Of a DNA stretch of 64,000 nucleotides, positions 22,871 to 34,542 are shown piece after piece. The notes under the pieces were generated by a model, which had not been told where the DNA came from, ran no database searches, and worked only from the letters and a program-made list of their open reading frames with translations. The DNA lies in contig QANY01005532.1 in the NCBI GenBank assembly GCA_003255025.1, positions 422,213 through 486,212 on the forward strand. Reading direction: 5' to 3'. The position numbers were made by a program, and so were the translations under genes. The stretch is from Datisca glomerata (lineage: Eukaryota > Streptophyta > Magnoliopsida > Cucurbitales > Datiscaceae). How positions within the stretch are numbered: position 1 is the first letter of the stretch; each line of letters begins with the position of its first letter.

Positions 22871-24607
22871 TCATATCGTCTTGCCATAGGTTTGCTTCAA
22901 GATCAGTCATATCCTGCGAGTAGAAAACATGTTCATCATGATCCTTATCTGAGACTACTATCAAAGTATCTCCATAAGACATGTATATGTCAGGTTGTCT
23001 CACAACCCTCCCACTGTGTTGAGGCTCTACATGCTCCGGCTGCTGTTGTGGTTCTTGCATTATTGAATCAAGAACAAGTCCAGATTGGGGAGTCAATGTC
23101 CACTCACTAAATAATTCCTCTACGAAAAGTGTGCTCCTCGGCTTCCACTTCTTATGTAGTACTATTCAAGAAAACACGCATCCGTGCTCATGAATATTTT
23201 CTTATCGGTTGGACTATAAAAGACATATCCCTTTGTTCCCTTAAGATAACCTACAAACATGCATAATTCCGATCGACTAGCCAACTTTCCTGTCTTCGGT
23301 CTCAGTACATGTGTCGAGAATCACCACATCCTCAGGTGGCTTCTAGACGACTTTTGTCCACTTTGGTGTACTAGGCACAATTTTTTACTGAACTTGGTTT
23401 AGAATATATGTCGTTGTTTCCAAGGAATATCCCCAGAATGAATCAGGGAGGGATGAGTAATTCATCATGGATCTAACCATATCCAATAGAGTTCGATTCA
23501 TTCTCTCTGACAACCATTCTGTTCTGGAGTGCTAGGTGCTGTAAACTGAGAAAGAATACCTTATCTCTTTAGAAATTCTTCGAACTCTCTTAATAAGTAC
23601 TCTCCACCAATATCACATCATAATGTTTTGATTTGTTTTTCTAACTACTTCTAAACCATAGCCTTGTACTCTTTGCACTTTTCATAGGTTTCATACTTTT
23701 AGCACATTAGATAAACATGTCAAAAACGTGAGTAGTCATTTGTGAAGGTTACAAAATATTCATAATTTCCTCTTACTTGGATATTCAATGGCCCACATAC
23801 ATTACTATGTATGAGTTTGAGGCACTGAGTTGCTCTTTCACCTTTCGCTGAAAATGGTGTCTTGGTCATTTTACCTTCTATGCAGGATTCGCATGTGGGT
23901 AGTGATCCCACACTTAAAGTTTGCAATGGACCATCCTTTGTGAGTCTTTTAATCATGTGTATGCTAATGTGACCAAGACGCAATTGCCACAAGTAGGTTA
24001 GATCGTTTGAGTCAGACTTCAATATTTCACTATCCCTTTGTAAATCAGTATTTACTTTAGTGTCATTTATCATTGGAACTTTTGATTTTATATAAAATAA
24101 GTTGTTTATCATGCGTGCAGTAGTAATTAAGCATTCATTTATAAAAATATTAATATCATTATCAATGAAATCTAAAGAAAATCTTTGCTCAATTAAACTA
24201 TCTACTGAAATGAGGTTTTTCCTAAAAACATAGATATAATAAACATCACCCAAAACTAAATAATTGTTCTCAAATACTAATTTAATAGTTACAATTGATA
24301 ACGCTGACATTATTGCTCCATTACCCCAATGGAAGCTAAAATCGCCCTCGTTAAGCCTTCTGTTTTGCCTGAATCCCCGTAGGAAACAACAAATATGGCT
24401 AGTGGTTGTAGAGTCTACAATCCATAAAAAAGTAGATTCAGCCACATAACATGCTTCGGTAACAAGAAATGTACCTTTGGATTTCAACTCCTTGAGATAA
24501 TCTCTGCAGTTACATTTCCAATTACCAGCGACTCTGCAATGATGACACGTGTCTTTCGACTTGTCCAATTTCGTAAGGCCCCTGCTTTTCACAACTTTTG
24601 AGTTCAC
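22871..24607 (-). pseudogene. Copia B zinc knuckle, protease and integrase
   Basis: The longest open frame (24607-23720) begins with a knuckle CHHCRVAGNWKCNC, in which the expected His is Asn. The protease active site reads WIVDSTTTSH, with Thr where the catalytic DSG has Gly. Pre-integrase follows: LWQLRLGHISIHMIKRL and PTCESCIEGKMTKTPF, with the first zinc-binding His changed to Gln. The integrase core begins LIHSNVCGPLN...DYSRF. Broken frames continue to about 23130, then the linker before RT (HSGRVVRQPDIYM, 23096-22857). All domains are in the order expected of copia, but three functional positions are altered. Confidence 0.85.
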
Positions 24608-25268
24608 CTTTTTAGCATTCTTTGTACCATCCTTATTTCAGTAAAGTTAGCCTCTCCATTCTTCCTTTTTCCCTTCATAAACAGGGCCTCAGTAGCTTGT
24701 AACTCCTTCATAAGTTCCGGAAGAGAGTACCTCAACTTATTCAACGAATAATTAAGTTTAAAGTATTCAAAAGTATTTAGAAGTTTCTCCAGGACCAAAT
24801 CAACTTGGGCCTCGCCATCTGCCTCAGCTCTCATGATCTCCATCTTATTCAGATAACCAATGATCAGCATCACATGTTCTCTGACAAGAGTTATGGGTTT
24901 CATCTGAAAGTTCATGAAGTTTCACATAACAACGTGTTTGGCTTGATGACCCTAACCCCCGAACATTTCGGTGATGTATAACATCATATTAGTGGTGGTT
25001 TTTATGTTCTGATGTTGTTGTTACAACACATTGCTAACTAATGTCAATATGTAACACATGATGATCTCATCAGTATGCAGCCAAGAAGCATAGACATCTT
25101 TTTCCTCTTGAGTCGATTCAACATTACATTCAAAGGGACAAGGGGTGGTGAGCACGAACTTATACTTTTCTATCGTCGAATGATATCAAGATTACATTTC
25201 CAATCCACATAATTTTCACCAATGAGTTTGTTTGCATTCAAGATTGTTGAGAGTGGGGATAATGACAT
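24604..25268 (-). pseudogene. Copia B gag
   Basis: Start ATG at 25268 gives MSLSPLSTILNANKLIGENY then VDWK, the common start of this copia gag type. Stops follow, then a cleaner frame 24915-24604 with MKPITLVREHVMLIIGYLNK and YSLPELMKELQATEALFMKG. This is the UBN2-type gag core leading to the zinc knuckle. Gag forms the particle that packages element RNA. Confidence 0.82.
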
Positions 25269-26969
25269 GATTATAGAAAAAAATAAATAAAGCGATGTAA
25301 ATAAATACTTAATCATTAAGGAATTTATGATGCATGATGCAAATACTTAAATATTTAAAAGACCGATAAAAATATTTTTCTTCCATGATGTTACGATCAA
25401 CAACGATAGCTCATCTCATCAAGGGAAAATGCCTGAGGTACCTCATACCGCATCAAGACTCTTCTCGTTTGGTTAACACTTCTCAAGATGTCACTATATC
25501 TAGCTCAACCAATCACCAATAATTTTGGTAATCTTAGTCCCATTGACTAGCTCCTATGAAAGATTCCAATGTGCTTTGGTCTAAGTGATTAACCAACGCA
25601 TCGGCTTTAAAGGTTGTTATAAACTAACACTCCATCTAGGAACGGTCCGGTCTCACCACTTTCTTACAAGCTTTAGCTTCTCAAGTAACTCGATGACTCA
25701 AAGTCACACAATTCCTAAGTTTTTTCTACTGAAGAGAGGACCGCTAGGGCGACTTTAAACCATTCCCCGTGCCACAATCAAGTTTGTGCTGGGAAGCTTG
25801 GGAGCGTTTCAACGTAAACGACCCTCCCACTTAATTTTTTCAAAAAAAATTGAATTTTTCGTTTCTTTTGAAATACCATAACTCTTTATAAATTTGGAAA
25901 GCAAGTTTTAAAATTTATAAAATTTTAAATCATAATTTAAAATTTGTAACTTTTATAAAATTCACTTTGTATTTATAATTATAACTCATTATAAATTTAA
26001 ATTACAATGATGCATGTACATGCTACATGGCAATTTGATATTGGCATATCCCTATTTCTACATAGCATGTTATATGAAGATACGTGGTTAATAATAAATC
26101 ATACATTTAAAATTAACCTCTCTATGGCTTATTTCATTTCTAATTACAATCCACACAAAAAATAATAATTAAATTATAATAATTTAAATGCTAGTATTCA
26201 TAGCATCTGTAATTATCTCCTTATAATATTCAAGCTTTATCAAAACTCTTTTAATTAAGAAAAACTATTTTTCTAATTAAATAATCCCATTAAATATCTT
26301 TTTAAAATTAATTAAATTTGATTAGTCAAAAAAGGAAAAATTTAATGACTTATCAACCTTGGGTCAAACCCAATCAATTAATTAAATTTTAATTTTTAAA
26401 AATTAAAATTGATAACTATCCTTTTAAAATTTAAAATTCAAAATTTAAAAGATAAAAGATAGGACTAAGGTTTTCGTGAATCTTGACGAACATCACAAGG
26501 ACAGGGCAACACGTTATCAGAACATCTGAGCCTCGTACCCTGGCAATCATAAGGATTGCCGTTGTCAGTGGTAGCAGACAGTCCCATCACCGTTGTCAGT
26601 TTCCCGACCACAACCATTGGTGGCGGATATGGGCAGCGTGGTGACGAACATCAGATGGCGCGCGGTGTGACGCAGCGTGCAGTGGAGCAGATATGATTGG
26701 GATGTATTCACGACATTTTTACATGAAATTAATGATACAATTCTTGTAAAATTAATTTACATAAAATCCTATTCCACAATTTCACGTACATCAATTTTAA
26801 ATTGAAAATAACACCCAAAGCCAATCAATCAAGATCTATTCATAAAACACATTCAAACATGCTTTGAATCTACCATACAAAAATTATATGTCAATATCAT
26901 CATATTCATTTTTACATACGTTTAGATTCAGAATATGCATATTCAAAACCCAATGATTTGGATACCAGT
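25269..26969 (-). other. Untranslated leader of copia B
   Basis: About 1.7 kb between the 5' LTR and gag with no protein match. It contains very AT-rich sequence (25840-26460) and a GC-richer block (26500-26700). At 26961-26967 the minus strand has TGGTATC, the first seven bases of a tRNA-Met primer binding site, directly after the LTR end; beyond that the match is poor. Confidence 0.65.
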
Positions 26970-28844
26970 TGTTGGATCGAGTTTTAGATTTAGAGGAAAA
27001 ATTGATGAACCATAACAAGTTCATGGGTGAAATTTCAAAAAAAAAATATATGAACATTTCATCCAATTAAATACAAAAGCAACCAATGAACATGCATAAT
27101 CATATAAACATATTGAGAAAAGATTGGAATAATTTATACATTTCAAATTAATGGAGAATTTATGATTTGGCGGGATCCAATTTCTATACCGATTCATCGT
27201 TCTTCGCAAACATAGCAATTGATCTTCGCGCCAACAACCACCAATCAGAGTCATTGGTATATCTCTAGAGGATATTAGTAGAAATTGAGTGTAAGCTCTC
27301 AAAACAATGATTAATAGAGAAAAATCAATTTTTTCCTCCTTTCCTATTGTTTTTAAACGCCAACAAGCATTTTTTTTTTAGGGGGGGGGGGGGGAGAAAC
27401 TCTTTTCTGTTCTATCTAACACTTAGCTTAGCTTAGCTTAGGTTTGCAACCCTTTTATGTTAGTTATGAAATTTACCTATATACCCATATATGATAAAAC
27501 CAAAATTTTCATTCTCCGTGCACTGTGATGTGCGATTTTTTACATCTCGTTTAGAGATAAAATTATGCCTAAATTCATCAGTCTAAATTGATAAATTCAA
27601 TTGATCCTCATCAATTAATTAATTAATTTTTTTATTTACTAATTATCCAATAATTAGAAAATAATAAAATAATTATTTTGAGCATTAATTTTGCTCTTCA
27701 CTAATTTAGTAATGACACCCATCATATATGAGCTCGTGAAGTGTGTCTTGGTCCAAAATACATTTTTTATCCAACTGATGTTGTTTCTCAATCATATTTT
27801 TATGAGTTACTCCAGAGATCGAATGGACTCACATAAATAAAGTAATGTGATTCAAATACCTGACTAATTTATCTCCATAAATTCTCGACCTATTTAATCC
27901 AGACATCGTACGACTCCACTATAGGTTCGATGCCGATATAACTCTTGATCCATGCGTGCTACATTTTCTGTTGGTGTAAATAAATATTTATATTTCATCG
28001 TCCACGAAATATTGTACGATATCATCCTTTATAAATATCAGTAACAAGAGCGGGATGTAAAATTATCATTTTATCTCTCTGATTATTATTTCCTTAACTC
28101 CTTTATTGATTGTGAATAAGAAATACATATCACTGAAGTGTCTCATACAGATCATCATGTCTTATCCTATGACTCATGTCATCGAGTACGAGGCCTAGTT
28201 TATTTATTCACACACTCATCAATAAAGCATAAGATGATATTGTTGTTATAACAATCTCACCATGTATTCCATATATGTGAATCACGCAACTCCAATGTAG
28301 TTGAATCACGATTCCAATTGTCGAGGTATTGTCCAACAATTTAAACTCACTCCTTTGGCATATCAAAGATCATAAAAAGTCAAGTTTCGTATTTACTTCA
28401 GGATTAAGGTAACTATGAAACTACCTTTAAGATGTAACAATTAGATTTAGAACTTGATAAACGGTTTTGCTCTAAACTAATTGGATACTGGTCTATTCAA
28501 CATGTTCTATAACATGTCTAGGTCAACCGTTAGAGTCTTCACTCTCGTGCCTCGATACTGATATCCTTTGGTTCAGCCTAAGAGTCATAATTGGAATCGA
28601 TTACTCTGTCGATCCTAAGTCTGCGAATAATATTCTGAACTATCTCAGAAGAGTTTCTCTGGAAAAACACTCGGTCTTTACTCTTCTTACATTGATAATA
28701 GTTCTAGGACATAAGTAAATTACAAACACACTTTAGTTAAAGGAAACTTTCAATTTATTCATAAAATTTAGTAATACATAAATGTCAAAAATAATTGTTT
28801 ACTCATAAATAGTTGCACCCTACTATATGGACATAATTCAAACA
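26970..28844 (-). repeat. 5' LTR of copia B
   Basis: Aligns with 19547-21368; in element orientation it ends CCAACA at 26970, just before the primer site. It contains a T10 A G14 run at 27370-27394, where the assembled length may be unreliable. Confidence 0.87.
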
Positions 28845-29722
28845 TTATGTTACTAGGTAAGGTCCTTCCAAGTTAGGTTCAAGAACTCCTACCTTTGTTT
28901 GCCTCCTCTTTCGTAGGACCAAATACCCTGCTCTAAATCATCATATCTTAGCTTTGGAGTTGGTGCGACTCATTTCTTAAGTTTTCTTGATCTTGCATCT
29001 CCTCCAGATCACCTAAGTTGTGACTTGGTTGCAGTACGTTCTACTATGGGTCAAAATTCTAAACTCTATGAGAGAGTAGCCTAATCTCCATTGGGAAAAC
29101 AACTTTGTCCCAAATGCTAGTCTATACGGGGTTTCCCCTGTGGTTGTCCTGCTACCGGATCGGTATGCCCCAAGCACATTGGAGAGTTGGCCCACCCACA
29201 ATCATTTCTTGATATCTAGTTTGGTCTTGAGGTTGTGCTTGATTTTTTTTGTTTACTGCTTATACATGGCTATTGGACTGTGGATCTGGTGGCGATGAAA
29301 TGAAGTGCCTTATCAGGAGTTGTTAGCATGTCCACTGGAACTTGCCATTGTCGAATTGCTTGCCATTATGTTTTTTCATATGAATTCTATGGTCTTGTGC
29401 TCGATTAGTTTGGCCAGAAGTTCTGCTTCTACCCATTAGTAGAGGTCCATTTAAATCTACTCCCCATTGAGCATGGGCCAGTATTTGTCCCAGTTATGCA
29501 TAATTTTTTTTGTCCAGAAGCTTAATAGTATTTGTCCCACTTATGCATAGTTTGGCCAGAAGCTTAATAGGGGACATTCACGGATCTCTGCAATTTGTCC
29601 CACTTATGCATAATTTTTTTTGTGTCAAGAGTCATCGTGGGTCAGTAATATCCTTATCTTTTAAGCTTGGGGTGTAGGTCCCTAAGACCACTATGGTTTT
29701 CGTAGACTTCCCTGTGAACTTC
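28845..29722 (-). pseudogene. Gypsy integrase (broken, core largely missing)
   Basis: From the CACTA-2 junction down: VHREVYENHSGLRDLHPKLK, the H2C2 zinc-binding start. The second half reads KWDKLQR where two Cys are expected, so the zinc site is lost. A local triplication and deletion replace most of the catalytic core. The C-terminal part is clear: LSNVLGAYRSGSRTTTGETP, YRLAFGT (29201-29013), then GYLVLRKRRQTKVGVLEPNL up to the copia B junction. Integrase would insert gypsy cDNA; this copy cannot. Confidence 0.8.
29486..29640. repeat. Local triplication of a short integrase segment
   Basis: TTTGTCCCA[G/C]TTATGCATA occurs three times (near 29489, 29531 and 29598), the first and third followed by ATTTTTTTTGT; the intervening CCAGAAGCTTAATA also occurs twice. 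This looks like slippage or repair-generated duplication within the gypsy integrase. Confidence 0.8.
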
Positions 29723-29744
29723 CACTACAAGAAACAAGGGCTTT

Positions 29745-30260
29745 AGTGACCAACATTTTGGTCGCTAAACCCCAAAAAGTCATGACGAAATCCTTTCGCG
29801 ACAAACAAAAGTTCATCGTGAACTTCATCGCTTTCGCAACGACTTTCAGAAGTTGTTGCGTTAGGTTTTGGAGATGAAATAAAAACTAGTCGCGAAAGGA
29901 AACAAATATTGGTCGCTAAAGCCTTTTACGACAAAAACAAATATTGGTCGCTAAAGCCTTTTGCAACAAAAAAAAATATTGATCGCTAAAGCCTTTTATG
30001 ACCAAAATAAATATTGCTCGCGAAAACACTTTCGCGACATTGGTTTGAAAAACTCTTTCGCGGCCAACATAAATATTGGTCGCAAAAACTCTTTCACGAC
30101 CAAAATAAATATTGGTTGTGAAAACCCTTTTGCGACCAACAATAAAGATCGTCGCCAAAATCTTTTGTGACTAAAAGAAAGTTGGTGGCCAAAGGTTTTT
30201 TACGACCAAAAACAATTTCGTCGCAAAAACCTTTTGTCACCATTTTTTTTGTCCCGAAAT
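29745..30260. repeat. Left subterminal repeats of CACTA-2
   Basis: About a dozen variants of GGTCGCTAAAGCCTTTTGCG plus ACCAAAAATAAATATT, mostly 32-45 bp apart, in both orientations (TCGCGACC and GGTCGCGA forms). These produce spurious ORFs on both strands. In CACTA elements such arrays bind the TNPA-type protein. Confidence 0.85.
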
Positions 30261-30479
30261 GTTTTCATCGACCAAATTTTGCAATACAAAAATGTTATAA
30301 TAATAATTAATATCCCCTATAATAGTAAATTAATTTAAAATTTTCTAAGAAATACATAACATATCGTTAATATAATATTTCATTACAAAATCCCTGAATC
30401 ATAATTCATTGTAGGATTTGATTCACAAATGTATCCAAAAAAAATAAAGAAGAGAGTTTTGCAGTTTGATGTTAACTAC

Positions 30480-31922
30480 AAAGCTTAAAAAATATTTTAT
30501 AGCTCATGTTTCTGATCATCAGGAGATGGAAAACCGTTTTGACGAGCCCAAGCAAGTAAGCTTTGTAGTTGACTCTTCATCGACTTGATTTATTTTTTTA
30601 GTTCTATATTTTCAACTCCAACTCGACTCTTTTTCTTGGAAGATGTCGGTGGGGCTCCATGTCCAAGACCTCTATTTCACCCGATAACTTCTTCAACTAT
30701 CTCTTCTTTGGAGCGAGGTGTGGCATTTTTCAGCAATAGGCTCATCTCACAAAACGCACACGCGTTCTTGTGTAACATCACAATGGCTGTAAATACACAT
30801 CAATATCTTTACCGGGTGATCTTGGACCATAAATTAGTAACGCCATCATAAAGAACAGTTCCTTCATACACTTCCATGGAGGAATGTTATAAGATACTAA
30901 TATGACTGGCCACATGCTATATGAGTTGCTCACCGAATGGATTAAATCCATCCGTTGCAGGTCATAATCCTACATTTCGATCATCTTCTGTAAACCAACT
31001 ATATTGCTTATCAAAATCCTTCCAACCTTCTGAATCAGTAGGATGCCTCAATACACCTTCAACTTTGACACGTTTCTCCATGTGCCATCTCATATCGGAC
31101 GATGTGTATTTTGACTTGAACAATCTTTGAAGTCTGGGTATAACAGGAAAATGACGCAAAACTTTTTGGGGAACTTTCTTACCCTTCCCATCATCAATTT
31201 TATATCTTGGTTCACCACATTCACGACATTTATCTTTCCTTTCATTCTCTTTCCAGAAAAAGACAATCATATTTACAAGAATGAATGGTGTCATATCCCA
31301 ACCCTAATCTCTTAATTTTTTTGGCTTCATAGTAAGAGGCTGTAATTTTTTAGCGTACTAGATGAGAACCATTTAAAACTTCAAGTAATTGGTCAAATGA
31401 TTTATTGCTCCAATGACTAAGCACTTTGATATGCATCAACTTCACAATAAAAGATAGTGACATATTTTTTTATAAACCAGAATAAAGTTCTTCTTCGGTT
31501 TCACTAAACAAATCACTAAATCTATCTAACATCTCTGCATTTAGATTTATTCTATCAGTATTATCCTCTCCAACTCGTTCACCATTCACCTCCATCCCTA
31601 CAAAACCACACATGTTATCTAACATTTCTCTCATCTCATCACCATCCTCAACATCATCATCACCATCAAGTTGAGATATCATATTATTCATCTCCATATT
31701 TGGCGAATGGTGATATCTTTATATTTCTTCACCATGAAACACCCAACGATCATAGCTCAATGCCATTCCATATTGACACAAATGCATTTTAACTTCTATT
31801 AAAGATAATTGTCTTAAATTAAGATATTTTTTACATGGACAACAAGTTTTCCCCTCTACATTGAGATAATTACTGGCCACGCTCATTAACTCTGAAATAC
31901 CATCAATATACTCCTTGGACAA
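30480..31922 (-). pseudogene. CACTA-2 TNP2-type transposase, N-terminal half
   Basis: 31922-31719 matches the transposase-associated domain: CCPCKKYLNLRQLSLIEVKM, then LCQYGMALSYDRWVFHGEE. 31697-31470 is an acidic linker. A shifted frame near 31430-31300 has VKLMHIKVLSHWSNKSFDQL and YYEAKKIKRLGLGYD. 31294-30962 gives CRECGEPRYK, PQKVLRHFPVIPRLQRLF and VLRHPTDSEGWKDFD. After a stop, frames continue to about 30775 (DGFNPFG, GKDIDVYL-like). This is the first part of Transposase_21; the rest of the catalytic domain is missing. 30775-30480 holds a short unassigned coding-like stretch (ARQNGFPSPDDQKHEL). The enzyme would excise and insert CACTA elements. Confidence 0.82.
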
Positions 31923-32904
31923 TCAATTAGGATTTTTTATCCAACTCTTGTCCATTTTGTCACTTTGTAAATTAAATAACTATTTAGAGAAACTATTAAC
32001 AAAAGGTCCCTAAATTAAAGATATTAAAATGCAAAGTTAATTAAGAGGAAAACAAAAATCAGAAACAAAGAAGAGATAGTTGCAGGAAAACCATTAGTTA
32101 GAGTTTAAGAGATGTAAATGGTAAATATTATTTCTGAATTAAAAATGTATTGAAGAGATGCAATCTAATAGCTTTCAATTAAAGAAACCTTTCATATTCC
32201 AAGAAATGTAACCGTTGAACTAAAGTTTCAAGCATGTATATCACTTGGGAAGTATTTCCCCTTCCAAAACTTCTTATTTCAATAAGTTTATCATGCTCTA
32301 CAACAAAAAAGTTCTATAACAAGTGTGATTTCTAAAGGGTAAAAATCGATGTATGAATTTTAGCCAATATATTCCGACAATCAACAAATATTCACTCAAG
32401 GGTTGTGACAATGCTCGATTTCTCCTATCCCATAGTCTTTTGATATGTTTGTAAAGTGTTATGTATGTTTGTGTTTGTAAATTTTTGCTTATGTTTGTGT
32501 TTATAATGCATGTTTACTTTAGTCAAGATAACCTTGTAGCAAACAATGTTACTTTAATCATGTATTCAGCTTGCAATATAAACCAATAAACAACCACATA
32601 TAGAGGACGAAGACAAAAAGAAAGTCACTGAAATATAGTTACCTAAGATAAAACATCCAAGTGATGTAGGAAACAATGTATGAATGCAAAACATTCACAA
32701 CTACTAGATCACGTTCACAGTTAAAAGAAAAGAGAATGCCTTTAGATTATGGGTATAGTTATAATTAATTATAAAATAATTGGACATAAATTTATTTTGG
32801 TAATACATGAACGTATATGAAAATAGGTGTATAGTAATAAGTAAAAATGTTTGTCAGTATGTACTTTGGTCATACAACAATCAATGCATGATTTATGATT
32901 ATAG

Positions 32905-33545
32905 CTTACATTCGAAGGCATTGACACGAACATTTGTAGTAATTATTGTAAGACTGTCAAACATTCCTACTTCCCATAGTACTTAGCATAATGTTATTTT
33001 GGTGCTTCAATATTAATCCAATCTTGAATAAAATTGCATTTCTCTATCACTAAACTTCTCAACCTCAATTTCCTTCCACCAATCTCAAGATGATATATGT
33101 TCCTAGATTTGTTTAGGCCTAAATTCTCAAGCATTTTGCAATCCAGTAACAATTTTTAATAGATTCAACACTGAGTTCAATCCAACCCAATGACAAATGT
33201 TTATCTATTCCAAAGTGACTGAATTCACGTACTTGGAAATCGTTAAAAAATAAATCTAAAGATTCAAGAATTCCATGTTTCTAGACTTTTACAGGAAAAT
33301 TTCAAACTTTTCTATATGATCTTCATCTTCATTCCAAGTTAGGTCATAAAAATCAAGCTTAAGATCTTCACATCATATGCAATAGAAAATTCAATGCATG
33401 TTTCAATATGTATGCGAAATTTTTCAGGGTCAGAAAATAAAAAATGTAATCGATTTATCGTAGATTCTTGGTAATTGTCAATCCAACCTTGAACAAAATC
33501 GATGAAAATCCTCTTTGAATATCTTTATTTTCCTCGGATGAATTG
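32905..33545 (-). pseudogene. Captured F-box/LRR (FBD-type) gene fragment in CACTA-2
   Basis: On the minus strand: FVQGWIDNYQESTINRLHFL, then FSDPEKFRIHIETCIEFSIA (33540-33370), GILESLDLFFNDFQVREFSH (33280-33220) and LSLGWIELSVES. After a frameshift come LLLDCKMLENLGL and GRKLRLRSLVIEKCNFIQDW followed by INIEAP (33150-33010), and a last piece (YAKYYGK, then FDSLTI) to about 32905. The order and spacing are those of the leucine-rich repeat part of plant F-box/LRR proteins, which choose substrates for SCF ubiquitin ligases. The F-box itself is absent. Frameshifts make it a pseudogene. It lies upstream of the transposase remnant within the element ends, so I infer capture by the transposon. Confidence 0.7.
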
Positions 33546-34129
33546 CTCTGTTATAGAGTTAGTAGTAAAATTAATAAAAAAAATTGCAGGAATCTCCAAA
33601 ACTAAAGCCAAATCCAAATTCTAGCAAATTAACCTAATCTCCAAAACTGTATAAATGAATTACTTAAGAAAAGAATAAGATCATAACTGGCCAGTGAACT
33701 CATTTCCTAAATCCACACTCCCACCCCCAGAAAATTTTTGACAGAGAGAAATTGGCAAACAAACAGAACAAGTAAAATGACTAAACTAATTTGAATATCA
33801 TAAGAGGTGATCTATAGTTTTAATTGAAACAGTACAAGCAACAAAGAAGAGATCAAAGGGTTTTCGAAAAGAGAAGAGAAAGAACTCGCAAAAAGAAAAG
33901 AGCAAGATCACTGGTTCGATGCAACACGGGAAAATCAAAGATGAAAGGAGAACGGACTCACCATTCACTGTCGGGATGAGGGGAAATGAAGAAAGACGCT
34001 TGCGAAGGCTTGCGGGGTGAGGAGAACCGAGGTCGCTCATGAGGGCTCGCCGTACGTGTGAGGGATTGAACTGCTCACTGGGTGGGGAGCTCGAAGGATT
34101 TATTGATATAGTTAAATGGCGTCGTTTTT

Positions 34130-34505
34130 CAGGTAGTCTATAGCGACAGAACTTTTATTTCCTCGGTAAAAGTATGACTCTATGGCGATAAATAATATAT
34201 TTCATCGGCAAAAGTAGTAGTCTATAGCGACAAAACTTTTATTTCCTCGGTAAAAGTATGACTCTATGGTGATATATAATATATCTCATCTGCAAAAGTA
34301 GTACTTTTGCCGACCAATATCTTTTTTCGCCACTAAAGCAATACCTCTTTGCGATGAAATTCTAATATTTGTCGCAAAAACCTAAAGAAAAATTGGCACG
34401 CCTCTCTCCTACTTTCTCGGGTAAAATATCAGGATCTTTGGCGACCCACAAAAATGTCAGTCGCCAAAGGACACTTTTAGCCACGAAATTAACCTCGTGG
34501 CTAAA
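34130..34505. repeat. Right subterminal repeats of CACTA-2
   Basis: A ~91-bp unit (TCTATAGCGACA, ACTTTTATTTCCTCGG, TATGACTCTATGG, AATATAT..CATC) occurs twice in tandem between 34135 and 34300, followed by motifs of the GTCGCCAAAGG / TTAGCCACGAAA type that mirror the left array. Confidence 0.8.
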
Positions 34506-34542
34506 AGTTTGATGGCTAAAAGAGGCTTTTCTTGTAGTGTTT

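Larger units (their letters stand above)
19547..28844 (-). mobile_element. Ty1/copia retrotransposon B, inserted in gypsy integrase
   Basis: A minus-strand copia element with LTRs of about 1.82 and 1.88 kb, a leader of about 1.7 kb, gag, protease, integrase, RT and RNase H. Flanking 5-mers in element orientation are CATAA and AAGAA, a plausible decayed target duplication (3 of 5 match). The gypsy frame continues across the junction. ORFs carry many stops. A solo LTR of the same family lies at 37548-39474. Confidence 0.88.
29723..34539 (-). mobile_element. CACTA transposon 2 (4,817 bp) with TNP2 remnant and host gene fragment
   Basis: Ends are CACTACAAGAAA (left) and TTTTCTTGTAGTG (right), giving a 12-bp terminal inverted repeat, with long arrays of subterminal repeats inside both ends. 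The flanks are TTC and TTT, a possible decayed 3-bp target duplication; the gypsy pol frame continues across it. A truncated TNP2-like transposase lies at 30775-31922 and a fragment of an F-box/LRR gene at 32905-33545, both minus strand. Most likely non-autonomous now. Confidence 0.9.

Noticed and set aside
29916..30170. Overlapping ORFs on both strands
   Set aside because: They are translations of the CACTA-2 subterminal repeats; the peptide repeats (FGRERVF-type) follow the DNA repeat and show no coding bias.
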